Under the pieces are notes generated by a model that did not search any database, was not told where the DNA came from, and worked only from the letters and a program-made list of their open reading frames with translations. The position numbers were made by a program, and so were the translations under genes. A stretch of 64,000 nt of DNA from Pardosa pseudoannulata (taxonomy: Eukaryota > Arthropoda > Arachnida > Araneae > Lycosidae): the NCBI GenBank assembly GCA_032207245.1, contig CM063498.1, positions 50,814,934 to 50,878,933 on the forward strand, read 5' to 3'. The first letter of the stretch is position 1. Each line of letters begins with the position of its first letter. Positions 1 through 11,579 of this stretch are shown here, piece by piece.

Positions 1-1999
1 AATTATAAGAATATTATATTTTTATATAGTATTTATATAATACTTCATAAAATATTTAATATGATTTTTATATCACAGCTGTATATGCTACAACATCTAC
101 ATGGATCTAAAATTCATTTATTTCAGAATAATATATTCCTAGATTATCCAAACTGAAATTTTTATATCTCCATTTTAATTCAAATTATATAAAAGATATT
201 CTGGTCAGTTACTCACCGATATATTTTTACTAATTCAAACATACAGTTCATACAGTTCCAAATTATTAATCACATGGCAAATTTTTGAAATGTTATTATT
301 TTAACAAAATATATTATATAACTCTTATAAAAAATAAAACTCTAAAAATATGAATTTTTCTTTTCATATTTTTAAAAAATTTAAAGAAAAATTATATAAA
401 CTTAGAGGATAAATTGCCTCGAATGATTCCTGTAATATAAAAACCAAAATAATATAAAGAAATGCTAGTGTAACATAGATTGAAATTTATGTGCGTTTAA
501 AATTTTTAACTTTATTAAAATGAAGTTTATAAATTTTTATTTATTTTCTGTGTCAACAGTGGCTTTTTTGCAGATTTTGCATTTTCACTTACCATCAAAT
601 ATAATAACCTCAACGATTCGAACCAGACAAGTAATTCGATAATCATAAGAAATGGTGTAATAAATATGAACACATATCTATCGCCCTCTTACTAGTTTAA
701 ATCATAAGAAAAAGTATTGATTCGTGCTGGTACATATATAAATCAATGTTCTAGTTCAGGATAGAGAAACACAGTTCCTAACCGTGTGAAAAAAAGAATA
801 TATTAAAGGGGTCGATATAGATTATTCTATAATTTTTAATCGACCTAAAGATATTTCTCTGTACAGCCAGAATGGCACTCCGAATTCACTTTGCATTTTG
901 TTGTGCGTATATTGGGGCACAATAACCTAAACAACAAGAAGCAATACCTTACTTTTTAATAATGTCATCACTATTCACTCGAAAATTCTCTCAAATATAA
1001 ACTGTAATTACCCTATAATGGAATTGGTTAGAACGGTACGATATACTGTTTACTACACGGGGATTTATTGAGACCAGGATCTACTTCTTAAATCCTATTT
1101 CCAAATGCCTATGGACATCCATGGAAGCAGTGGGATTTCTCACCAGGTACTAAGAGTGAAATTTGCCTGCTATGGATCCTTCTAAATGTTAAAGGACGAA
1201 AGGGTAAAGACCCAATCGCCACGTTTTGAAGTACAAAATGAATGACAATTAAGCTTATAATAATACGAGAGTGCAAAGTGATTAGCAATTCATTTGAATT
1301 GTAGATATTGATATTCTTTATTAAAATTTATTATATCACATAAATATCGTATATTGTAGCCCTTCTTGGCTGGAGACCGCAGTTTTCCGTTCGCTGTTGT
1401 AAGGAAAATTACCTTGATTTGTTTACTGAGCCTGAGAAATAACACCACCTGTATGAGGGCATTAAACGTTTTTTCCGTTACAAGAAAAGTTCGCCTAGAT
1501 CTTAATAATTTAGAAGAGAATTTAGTTAATTTACCTGCTATATATTAAGAGTATTAAGGGAAGTTATAAGGTAAGGAAAGTTAGTTGGTTTTGTTTTTAA
1601 GAAAAATGAGTAGATTTTTTTAGTCTTGTCTATGATTATGTCTATGTCTAAAGATTAACTTAGGATGATTTTTGAAACTGACTATACAAACACGATCCCC
1701 TGATTGAGATATCTCGAAGTACTGTTGTTGTTTCTGATGCCACGTGGTCAAACCAAGCACGATTGAGCCATATGCTAGTCCTATCCAGGCAAATGCGTGC
1801 GTCGTTCGTTTTAACGAACAATACTAGAATGAAAATACGAATATCGCTCAAGTGGGTCCTCGTCATTTAGAAGCAGAGAAAAATCAGAAAACCCAGCTTG
1901 GCCTCCCAACTCCTGAGGTATTGATTATTTTTTAAACAAAGAAATAAAGGTGATATTATAAAGTGAGTGACATGATTTCACAGTGAATGCGTTTTAATC

Positions 2000-2118
2000 A
2001 CTGAATTTTCCTCACTCACGATGTTACAAAAATGTTACACTGAATTTTCCTCACTCACGATGTTACAAAAATGTTACACTGAATTTTCCTAACTGAATAT
2101 TCCTCACTCACAGTGTTA
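2000..2118. repeat. 39-bp minisatellite, two full repeats plus a partial
   Basis: A 39-base repeat (starting ACTGAATTTTCCTCACTCAC) occurs at 2000-2038 and 2039-2077, followed by a partial, altered copy to about 2118. The same minisatellite occurs reversed in the other units: two full repeats in A (25921-25998) and B (37302-37379), one in C (46564-46602) and D (55660-55698), and one in the older copy near 15924. Confidence 0.85.
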
Positions 2119-3092
2119 CAAAAAGGATAAGATATATAATTTTTTGACGTGAAAAACAAAATTCATTACGCAAAATTCTTAAATACATATTTTTAGCAAT
2201 CATACATCGATTTTTCGTTAAACTCGATTCATTCTTTCTTATGCTCTAATGAAGTCACTGTGTCGATAAGAGAAGAATTAAGTCTGTGTTTCCTAAAAAC
2301 AATTTTAACCAAATTATGAAAGAAGAAAATAATTTTAAAAGAGTACAAACTTTAAGAGCTTTAGAAGTTTGAAGAAAAGACGTTTTTTCGGGCAGTACCG
2401 TTGGGAGACTTATTTTACGGATGGGTTTCAAAGAAAGGGCTATAAATAGATAATTTTTTTAGTGTAACGCCCTCTCCATCATTTTGTGAATTTATAATAA
2501 AACACAAGTGAGTATTGTAATATAATTTTTAAAAAATATAAGTGTGAAATTTTAAAATTCTAATTTAGACTAAATTTACACAAAATGTTGTTTTTAGTGT
2601 ATTGTTAAATGTATATAATATTTACACTAAATTCACACTAATAAAGTTTAGGCTAAAAATTTTATACACTACCATGGCGCTACTGATAGCGCTACTGATC
2701 GATAAATTTGTGAATGCAACGGTCTCCCCCCACTTTGTTAAATTATAATGCAACAAGTATACTATTATTTGACAAAAATGTTATTTAAGTGTAAAATTTA
2801 ATAGCGTTGTGTAAGCTGAGGCAATATCTTTCTGTTCAAATATTAATGTTTTTATGATCCTGATCAGTTACAATCAATTGCAGTTTAATTAATAGTTTTT
2901 AATCAGAACAAAGTTTTTTGTGTACATTAAATAGTTCTATAAATTTGAAACAGAATAAATAATAATACATTCAAATACTAATAAAAATCTTAGGACATAT
3001 CTTACAATAGAAATAAAAGAAATTGTAACTTAATAAACGAATAAGGAAATCTTATGTTACATGCTATTTTTTTTCATTAAATATTAATAAAT

Positions 3093-3296
3093 CTAATAAG
3101 TCTGAACTTGGATTTTCCTTAATTGTTTTATTCTTTGTTGAGTTTTTGTCAAGGCTAATTTCATATTATTTTGAGCTTCACCGCAGATTTTTAGGAAATG
3201 CGAAAAATCCTCAAGTAGGATTCTTGCTAATGAAGCATTTTTTACTCCACAGTTTTGAGAAGAAAAAATACAAAAGTAACTCTTTATACCGTACAT
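3093..3296 (-). pseudogene. Short 67-codon frame open only in unit L
   Basis: In L this frame runs 67 codons from ATG and has a more protein-like composition than its surroundings, with a Lys/Gln-rich C-terminal half. In unit A a TAA falls after the sixth codon. In B and C a TGA falls about 15 codons in. All tandem copies also lack one base in the middle, which shifts the frame. A diverged relative of its 3' half lies at 12968-13080. It may be a decayed coding fragment or a chance frame; I recognise no family. Confidence 0.2.
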
Positions 3297-3518
3297 TTAA
3301 GCGATTCTTAAATTAATGTCTTATAACCTCCTCCCTAAAAAAACTTGGAATAAATAGTTTCGGGTGTGAAACCAAACGGTTGTGATCAACTCTAGATCAA
3401 GATGCATACCAAGTCACCAGCCAGTCCTTATTACCGTAACATTTGTCGGAGAAATATAATTCGAATTCCAAAAATATTTCAAATAAGATAAGTATTCGAA
3501 TTATGATATCTATAAACT

Positions 3519-3537
3519 AAAAAAAAAAAAAAAAAAA
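3519..3537. repeat. Poly-A/T homopolymer tract
   Basis: A run of 19 A. The same tract is T19 at 24460-24478, T21 at 35840-35860, T15 at 45105-45119, T42 at 54178-54219 and T19 at 63425-63443, so its length varies between units. Confidence 0.9.
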
Positions 3538-4484
3538 TACAAGTCTGCTAAAATTACACAATCTAATTTTTATACGTAATGGCATTTTCTAAGACTGTAT
3601 CTATTAAAATTTGAAAATTTTCCTAACAACTGTCTCACAAATAGTTTCATTTCTCGTTAAACTTTGGTAACGCGAGTCTAAAAAGTGAGTGTGTAAGATT
3701 TGTCGAAAAAGTGAATACAGAAACAAAATATAGATGTTTGTGCTTGATAGGTTGTTATTGATACATATTTCCAAATACCGTTTATAGTACTTTAAAATAT
3801 AAATATAAGTATAAAATTTATTTGATGCACTTACCATTTTTATTTAAACTTGCATTTGTATACAAGTCCCTCCAGCTATTCAAATCCCTTTTACATATAT
3901 TTAAATTTTATTTCATATAATCAAGCGGAACACATTTTTCCTGTTTAATCTAGATTGAAGTTTAAATTATAACAATTATTAAAATTGTTTTCGTTTTGTC
4001 TTTATATTAGAAAGCAATTAAGATAAAGCTTACTTCAATAAAAGTTTGGCTCTGAAACATTAACAGAACATGGCATCTTTTCCTTCTGTTTACTATTTTT
4101 TCTCTTAATAGACATTAAAATATTGCCTACATGTTAATATCCGATTAAAAATCACTCGTGTTTCATTTTATTATTTTGAATAACGTATATATTTAACTTT
4201 AAATCTCATGAAAATTTTAGAAAATATTTCCTAATTACCAAACAGTGGCACTGAGATTTTCTATAGAAAAGTACATGAAAATCACTAGTTTTCTCTTCTG
4301 AGTCTTTTCCTGAAACTTTGCACTGGAAGTGGTTTTCATTATTATATGGTAATCCCACCACAATAGGGAAGGGGGATGGATATGTTTACGTAGGACACAC
4401 CTGTTTCTTAGGAAATTTCTTATCAGTGAGAGTGAAAGTATTGGTCAGTTCCTTGGAATGTTAGGAATCGCCTATGTATTTCCG

Positions 4485-4489
4485 CCAAT
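4485..4489 (+). promoter_or_regulatory. CCAAT box upstream of the 181-codon ORF
   Basis: CCAAT lies in the context CCGCCAATCAGAAA, 172 bp before the ATG at 4661. A TCAGTT that fits the arthropod initiator consensus lies at 4445-4450. No clear TATA box is seen at the expected distance. The element is kept at the same offset in the minus-strand copies (for example ATTGG at 23507-23511). Function is inferred from the motif only. Confidence 0.35.
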
Positions 4490-4660
4490 CAGAAAAATCC
4501 TATCTTTACCTATGAAACCAATTTTTGGAGAGCGTTTTCGTACTGTGTTTATCGCGTCATTGTGTAGGGAAAGTGAAGTGCCGTTAGCATACCTATTCTA
4601 CCATTTTAGTCTCGTCCTGTATATCGTTGAAGGAGTATCGTATTTTCTTTCCTCTTTAAA

Positions 4661-5206
4661 ATGGATATTGAAAGTCGTATACAGGATGCTCTCCGGCCCG
4701 AAAAGGTTCGAATGCGTCAATTCATCAAAGACGTGTTCTTGTTCGTGATTGCAAACGACCCTATTGTCGATGAGGAAACAAGAACCAGGGTGAGCTCCTT
4801 AAACATCCAAGAGAGCTTGAACGGGGATTTTAAGCCGGAGATCGGGATGTTCATCATACGAATGCTCAACGAAACCCGGCGACGTTACCCAAATTACGAT
4901 GTCAACAATCGGATCAGCATCCATTCCATAATCGTCACCAACAACAGTAGGGCTGAATTCTTCAGGGCCCTTGAGGAAATAGAAAATTTTGTCGTGGGAT
5001 GGTGCCGTTTGTATTTAATTTCTAAATCTCCCGGATTTTACTTTTCTTTCCTGTTAACTGTCTGCCAGTTTTGCTGCAAAATCGCAGAAGTAGATGAGCA
5101 CGAAGGATTCGTTCGCTACTTCCTTCAACGTGCTGGACATTATATGACCGTTTATCAGAAAGCCTTTCCCGGCTATGAAGTTCTGGCCAAATATGCTGAA
5201 GAGTAG
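4661..5206 (+). CDS. Unrecognised 181-aa helical protein, copy L
   Basis: An intronless 181-codon ORF. The start has a good Kozak context (TTAAAATGG: A at -3, G at +4). The protein has no signal peptide. It appears mostly helical: an N-terminal amphipathic stretch at residues 14-32 followed by NDPIVDEE, a basic stretch RMLNETRRRYP at 67-77, a long segment at 97-121 (RAEFFRALEE...GWCRLYLIS), a hydrophobic Cys-containing segment at 125-141 and a C-terminal aromatic-rich region at 150-179. Its four cysteines are 115, 135, 138 and 139. Residues 125-135 are hydrophobic but short for a membrane span. The coding part is visibly richer in G+C than its surroundings. The TAG stop lies where the downstream duplicate has CAG, so the C-terminus is probably shortened. 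I recognise no family; an intracellular or viral-derived origin is possible but unsupported. Confidence 0.7.
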   Translation: MDIESRIQDALRPEKVRMRQFIKDVFLFVIANDPIVDEETRTRVSSLNIQESLNGDFKPEIGMFIIRMLNETRRRYPNYDVNNRISIHSIIVTNNSRAEFFRALEEIENFVVGWCRLYLISKSPGFYFSFLLTVCQFCCKIAEVDEHEGFVRYFLQRAGHYMTVYQKAFPGYEVLAKYAEE

Positions 5207-5264
5207 CTCCAGTTGATACTAGAATACTGAGTGATATGTCTTCGAAGTGGACCACGAGGGTTTT

Positions 5265-5382
5265 CTTCTGCTACCATCTTCAACGGGCTGGATATTATAT
5301 GACCGTTTACCAGGGAGCCTTTCCTGGTTAAGAAGATGTGTTCAAGTATGCTGATGAGCAGCTCCAGTTGATTCAAGATTAA
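5265..5382 (+). pseudogene. Degenerate duplicate of the 181-aa ORF C-terminus, unit L
   Basis: About 155 bp downstream of the matching part of the ORF the sequence repeats. Conserved stretches encode LQRAG-YMTVYQ-AFPG, then KYA-E and LQLI, as in the ORF. This copy has TAA where the ORF has TAT (Tyr172), so it cannot be read through. It keeps CAG where the ORF ends in TAG, and ends with its own TAA at 5380-5382. It now lies in the putative 3' UTR. Confidence 0.8.
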
Positions 5383-5406
5383 TCATTGCTTGGTTTTTCG
5401 AAGTGA

Positions 5407-5412
5407 AATAAA
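5407..5412 (+). terminator. Polyadenylation signal AATAAA, copy L
   Basis: AATAAA lies about 200 bp after the ORF stop, just past the duplicated C-terminal segment. A GT-rich stretch follows at about 5450-5475, as expected for a cleavage site. The hexamer is at the same place in all six units. Confidence 0.55.
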
Positions 5413-6422
5413 ATATGCAGTTGAAAAGTGAGTTCAGCTATATATTTACAGTGATCTCGTGTATCCTCTTGTGAAATTTTGACGTGACCAGTTGACTAGA
5501 AATGTTTGTTTATCGTTTTGTATAATTTTAGCAATATCAATAAAGCATTTTAGTTTTAAAATAATTTTTGTTTCTAACTTTTTTATAGTGGTGTTTTTTT
5601 ACTCTTCTTCACTTGTTGGGGAGACATCTTTCTTTCCTTTTTTTTCGGGGGTGGGGGGTGGGAAATTTGTTTACAGACGGAATTTCAATGTTAAATATAT
5701 GTTGTTTTTATTATCCAAAGAAATGTTTTATAGAAAAAATTTAAAATTAGGTGTGTTATGATTGTGCTAAATTTTTTTTATTGATACTGAAGAACCTTAC
5801 TTAATAAATAAAAAGTGGAGGAAAAAAAGTTTTTAGGCTTTTTATATACATTTCGAATGATAAGTTATATTTTAATTAAGATTCAAGTGCTTAGTCAAGT
5901 ATTTAATTTATTGTATGATTTTAATTGATTTTATTACTTTTTAGTCTATTTTTTATTGGTATTGGGGCATATTATAATAATTATACATTCTAATTTATTC
6001 AAATTTGTTCCCATGTAGAAATGTGGCCAATTTTAACAAATATATTTTTTTTTTTTTTTGTCAGGAAGTAAATTAGGTTGAACGAAATTTTTAGTTAGTA
6101 TATTTAAAGTTTAAAAAAGATTAAGGATATATACTTTCAACAATTTTAACGTTATTGAACATAAAAATTCAAATCAGTTATAAAATACAAAAAAAAAAAT
6201 ATAGAATGTTATGTTTCGAAATGTTACGTAACCTTTAAGTGTAAAGTGTTAAGTAATTTTTAGAAAAATAGTATACAAAAAAGATTAGTAGCTTAATCTT
6301 TCATAAATGCACTTTGAAAGTAAATATGTAATCATTTTTTCCTAAATCTTCCTATATAAGTTTGATATTTTAATTAGGATTCAAATTGTGAAATTTTAAA
6401 TATAAATATATTAATATATATG

Positions 6423-6424
<2 letters not shown>

Positions 6425-6469
<45 letters not shown>
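6425..6469. repeat. (TA)n microsatellite
   Basis: An uninterrupted TA run. Its counterparts in A (21463-21595), B (32812-32960) and E (60470-60556) are much longer; in C and D it is reduced to a few TA steps (about 42230 and 51305). Confidence 0.95.
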
Positions 6470-6471
<2 letters not shown>

Positions 6472-6599
6472 CAAACAACTAAGTTTGATAGAAATAATAC
6501 ACGAACATGTACAGACGCATTTATAGAATTACAGATATAGCTGTAAATACACATAAAAACATGTATAAGCACACGGATTTATATTTATATGCACATAAC

Positions 6600-7330
6600 C
6601 TGAAAAAATGATGTGTGTTTTTTTTATGCTACTGTAAATTGATGTAAATGTTTTCACCTTTGTTATAAATATTAAGGCAGTAGTACAAAGTTTGTAAGTT
6701 ACAAAGTACAAAGTTTGTAAGCTATTAGCAGAGAGTTTATTCTATAGTGCAAAACATGCTGTACATTTGTTATTTTAGTTAAGTTGATATGAAATGTTTA
6801 CTCCTGTTATTCAAAGTATTTCATTCCTTTGGTATAAAATGTTGATTAGAGAGTGCTGGTAGCAAAGTACTTGTGTTCCCAAAGGAAAGGTTGATTTTTT
6901 TTTGTAACTTTTGTGTACGCGCATGAGGATGAAAAGAAAGGGGGGCAAATGTCAGCAAAATAGTATGCTCACCTTATTTAAGGGTTATATTCTTTCCATC
7001 CGAATGCACGTGCATAAACCGTTGATTAAGAGTGTAATCGGATTGCGAACACTGCGAGCTGAATAAGCCCGTTCGCAATCTGACTTATCACAAGTTTCCA
7101 GCATTTATGCAAATGTGTAAAAAGCAAATGTGGATATAAGCACGAAAGCACGTGCTTGCTCTCTCTCTTTTTTTTAATTGCTGCTGTTTGTAAGTGCGTA
7201 GTAGGTATGAGAAGAAATAAAGTGTATTTTTTATTTTTAAGACGTTTTGAACTTTAATAGGCCCAAGTCACATACCATGCATTCACCACTGCTATTATAT
7301 TAGCCTTCAGAGAGCTAATTAAAAGAAATA
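6600..7330. other. Unit-L-specific segment with a hairpin
   Basis: This stretch does not match the corresponding part of units A to E. It holds no convincing ORF. The clearest structure is a hairpin at 7038-7083: arms 7038-7050 and 7071-7083 pair at 12 of 13 positions (core GATTGCGAAC / GTTCGCAATC) around a 20-base loop. G+C is locally raised around it. Confidence 0.5.
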
Positions 7331-7499
7331 TCGTCTGACAAAATATAGTTGAGGAGTACAGGGATGCATGCCCTTCTGGCCGAGGCACTGAAAAGAGTTA
7401 TAAATGTATACATGTACACACACATACACATATATATGGTCGCGCATCTAACCACACACAAACACACATATATGATAGCATAAGATTAGATGGTATAGC

Positions 7500-7528
7500 T
7501 CGAAACTCAACCAAATCTTTAGATTTAT

Positions 7529-7560
<32 letters not shown>

Positions 7561-7566
7561 GTATAG

Positions 7567-7599
<33 letters not shown>

Positions 7600-7600
7600 T
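7500..7600. repeat. (CA)n/(GT)n microsatellites
   Basis: A (CA)n run at about 7530-7551 is followed within 20 bases by a (GT)n run at about 7569-7596. The two are complementary, so this segment can fold into an imperfect hairpin. Confidence 0.85.
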
Positions 7601-7639
7601 ATAAAAATTTTTTTTTCCTCGTGTTTGTAATAGAACTTA

Positions 7640-8300
7640 CCTAAACGGCTGGTCTGATTTTCATGAAATTTTGTGCATGTAATTAAGTTGATTCAAGAAT
7701 GATTTAGATTCACAATTTGATCCGATAGAAAATGTTATTATTATTAACTCTTAATTTGACAAGATGTTTTTCAAATATTTTTTAATTACTATTATTTTCC
7801 CATGTCTGTATAGACCTTAGGATCTCTGTAAAATAAACGAAAAAAATATATATCATTTTCTATATTTGAAATAATTAATGTCCGCTGTGGCGAACACTGA
7901 TAATTATGTAAGATAGTAGTTATAAATATACATGTCCTATGTAATGGCCGGACTTATCAAAATTAAGGGTTAAAAATCCATAATTGAGTTTACTATAATA
8001 CCACTTGAAACCCTTCGGTGCCAAGGTATCTGTGGCTCAGTGGTGAGTGCAACTACCATCAGTACGAGAAGTCCCAGGATCGAATCTCTGTACAGGTTAT
8101 TTGGGAGTTTTAATGTAACTTACATATGTTTGTGATGACCGTAAGAGTGGTGGCTTCAAGTATTTTAAAAATAATGTTCTCTTAACTTTCCCATAAAATC
8201 TATCCAATTGATAATTTATTTAAAAAACATTTTACAATTTTTGGGTTTACAGCGTTAATTTATTACAACATCTCTCTGGTTGTCTAGTATATGTGTGTAT
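7640..8300 (+). mobile_element. SINE-like repeat with tRNA-type internal promoter
   Basis: An A-box-like TGGCTCAGTGG at 8033-8043 and a B-box-like GGATCGAATC at 8077-8086 are spaced as in a tRNA gene (44 bp start to start). The flanking tRNA body is not intact, so this is not a functional tRNA. The surrounding ~650 bp recurs diverged at 11580-12003, and both copies end in a (TA)n run. The head contains a stretch beginning GATTTTCATGAAATTTTGTG that is also present in the second copy. Confidence 0.6.
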
Positions 8301-8480
8301 ATATATATATATCTATATATATATATATATATATATATCTAATATGAATATGCAATATATATATAGAAATATATTACACGTTAAATTTTATAAAATATAT
8401 TTATATTTTATTATATATATTATTTATATAACAGTAGTATTTATATTATATATGCAGTATATATATATATATATATACAT
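8297..8480. repeat. (TA)n-rich tract
   Basis: TA runs at about 8297-8338 and 8460-8476 with AT-only sequence between them. The open frame through here is a Tyr-Ile translation of the microsatellite and not a gene. Confidence 0.9.
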
Positions 8481-10145
8481 AAGCATATTTATTTTTGATA
8501 TGTACATTAAAATTTTGCTTAAGTTCTATAATTCATATAAATGCATATTGTTTGCATAGAACGTAAAGATGGGATTCGTCTATAGTGTTTTCTGCATCAT
8601 TTAGAGACGATGTCAAAATAAAAATTAATGCTCCACATGAATAATTCCAATGAATAACCGTAAATAATCAAACGCCTGATTGAGCTGGGATGTAGATTGT
8701 TTGAATCGTAAGTTCTTCGATTAATAGGGTTCTGGAAAACTTTTATTCTGCTCAAGATTATCCTTTCCATCTTATATCCCACCTTTTAAGTGTATATTTA
8801 CCTGAGGTAATTTTCCAACAAGCTTTGGAAAATAAAAGTGTTTATGTTATTGAACTACACAACCATGTCACATATTGACTATAGGGACAGTATTACTTTT
8901 TTCACGCCATCCCTAAACTGACAGCAATAATGTGACGCAAAGAATAATCTGACCGGGATTAGAAGACCAAAACTTCCAGACATGATGGTGATTTTCTGAG
9001 AAAGAATTGGATAGGTGTCGTTTATACTCTCAGAAATTTATAAATATACTTCACTACAATAGAGGAGGATTCAAAATGCAGTTTCATTAATAACAGAAAT
9101 ATAAAGACGATAGGCTATTGTTTATATATACTTTGAGATTTCAAAAAACTTTCAGAGTGTCTCTACATGATATAAATTTCCAAAAGAAAAAAAATATTGT
9201 ACTCCCTTTTATCTCTCATTCATACTAATTATTTCCTATTGTTTTTGTTAAAATTTCGAGGCACACAATCATTTTTTTAAATACCATTCTTAAAATTAAA
9301 ATTATTGCTGTAACATAAAAAATAAAGGGTGATGAAAACTGTATGCGGCTGCAGTATCCACATAAGCTGGTATTATATACAAAGTTATAACATTACATTT
9401 TTATATAGTGCTTATAATATCTCATAAAATATTTTACATATTTTTTATATTTTAGCTACAAATGTTAAAACATCTTTATAGAACTAAAATTCATATATTT
9501 CAAACTAATATTTTCCAAGATTATCCAAACAATAAGTTTTATATCACTTGACCATTTTCTGAAATGCAAACTCTAATTACCGTATAATTGTTTAGGTTAG
9601 AATGATACGATATACTGTTTACTCCCCAACGATTTTATTAACCAGGAACTATTTCTTAAGGCCTACTCGAAACGACTTTAAGAAGTTAATTAACAGTGGA
9701 ATTCATAACCAGGTATCAGGAGTGAGTTTTGCCTAACAAAAGTTAACAGTGGATTTCGTAACCAGGTGTCAACGGTGAGTTTTGCCTACTATGGATACTT
9801 CTAAATATTAAAAGAGGGAAGGGGGGGAGCAAGACCCAATATCCATGTTTTACTGTTTGAAATGAATGGCCATTTTTCCTTTAATTATACAACGGTGGAC
9901 AGAATTAGCACGACATTTAAATTGTAGATATTAATTTTCCTTATTGTAATTATAATTTTAAAATGTTTATATTAGAAACAATACTATTTGAGAGCATAAC
10001 ATGCCTAGTTCCAAGATAGAAGAATAAATCTAGTGCATGGTGCATGCCGATTAAATCTCGGGTCAAAACAAAATTACTAATGTAGCTTTGATATTCGAAA
10101 AAAAACTTTAACACCTGGAATGAATTTATTTATTTATCACGTTTT

Positions 10146-10350
<205 letters not shown>

Positions 10351-10547
10351 AGGGATATATCAAAATTATACACTTTAATATCTCTAAAAAACATTTCTCT
10401 TTTCCATTCTTATTCCTTAATATCTATTTTCCCAGCAAAAAATATCTTTTTTAAAGGAATTTCCTCGACTTAAAATTCTTTCAACCCATTTAACTAAGTT
10501 TTCTCTGAAATAGATGCCAATATTTTATCCACTGACTGCATTATCCA

Positions 10548-11570
10548 GCTCTCGCAGGCAAATGGTTCAGTTTTCTCAACCGATCTAAGATCCTTTTTTT
10601 TTTGGCTCCTCTCGCTCTGGGGTTCAACACTGTTCCAGCACGTGTTTCGATGCTCGTTCTATCTTCTGCCTTTCACATTGAAACACATGGCATTCTCTTA
10701 ACTAAACTAAAATGTAAAAACTACTGCGACTTGTGATTCTCTTCAATGCGGTTCTACTGCAACATCTTTAATTAGTCTAGCTGTTTAGCCTTCTCCTAGC
10801 GCATTTTGCCGGCCTAGTAAATATAAAATTAGTTTAATAGTTTCTGATTGGTGGTTTATTTTTCACCGTGTTCCATATATGTAAATAAAATAATCAAAAA
10901 TGCGGTCTGGATGTACTTCACACGAAATATAATAAGCAACTTAACTCTCTAGATTAACTAGAATTTATCTAACACAATTATTCCATGATTTACAAAATGT
11001 GCAATTTATTTTAATGTCGCGAGTTTAGTTTCAGCTTTTACGCAGTTCATGATATATCTTGTAGAGATAAATTAAAATCTAAGCAGTTTTCCAACAATAC
11101 TAATTAAAGCATTGTTTTCTCCGAAAATGCAAATATGTGCAGATATCCTTATTTGCAAAGCGAATGTCTAAGGAAAACATGTACGCTAAAATAAATTTTC
11201 GTACAATTCACTGTAACAAATCACGTTTCGCACGAATGCTTCAAAATTTCATATTATCATTTTCTCCCCTGTGAAAACATCAAATATCCTTTCATGTTAA
11301 CCACTTCGGTTTTAAATAAATGGAATCATTAATTCCGAATTTCTCTTTTCTCTCTTCATTGGGAATTTCGCTTATGTGGGCTAGATTAATAAGTATCAAC
11401 AGATAAACTAACACGTCAAGAATTCCGAAAATTTGAAGAGCAAATGAACAAAGTAAATTACACAGTTAAAAACAGTAAATTCTTTTATCTTACTGATATC
11501 AATATAACTTTAAAAAAGTAGTCCAGTTATTAACTAAATATGCGATATTTTTCTGCTTTTAATTTAAATT
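10548..11570. other. ~1 kb segment present only in the old block
   Basis: At 10548 homology to the young units stops exactly where those units have (TA)n (about 19898 in A). The segment includes a patch of higher G+C at 10548-10820 and then AT-rich sequence. I see no ORF, tRNA or recognisable element. Either the young units lost it or it was inserted here. Confidence 0.5.
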
Positions 11571-11579
11571 AAGGGGATA

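Larger units (their letters stand above)
1..9340 (-). repeat. Unit L: inverted copy of the ~9.2 kb segmental-duplication unit
   Basis: The first bases are the reverse complement of the ends of units A to D (for example 27840-28012), and homology runs backwards through the unit. Positions 1-6600 are close to the tandem copies. Positions 6600-7330 do not match the corresponding stretch of unit A (about 20605-21335). Positions 7330-7500 match 20440-20600 reversed. From about 7500 to 9340 the copy is old and diverged: it carries a SINE-like repeat at 7640-8300, and 8600-9340 is a diverged reverse copy of about 18660-19400. The unit contains the plus-strand 181-codon ORF. I see no convincing gene in 1-4400 or 5480-9340. 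Confidence 0.85.

Noticed and set aside
4661..5206. Assignment of the 181-aa protein to a Bcl-2-like or viral nucleoprotein family
   Set aside because: It is all-helical and of similar size, but I see none of the defining motifs (for example a BH1 NWGR). Left as unrecognised.
8033..8086. Possible tRNA gene
   Set aside because: A and B boxes are present, but the stems do not form a cloverleaf and a diverged relative exists at 11.8 kb. A SINE head is the better reading.
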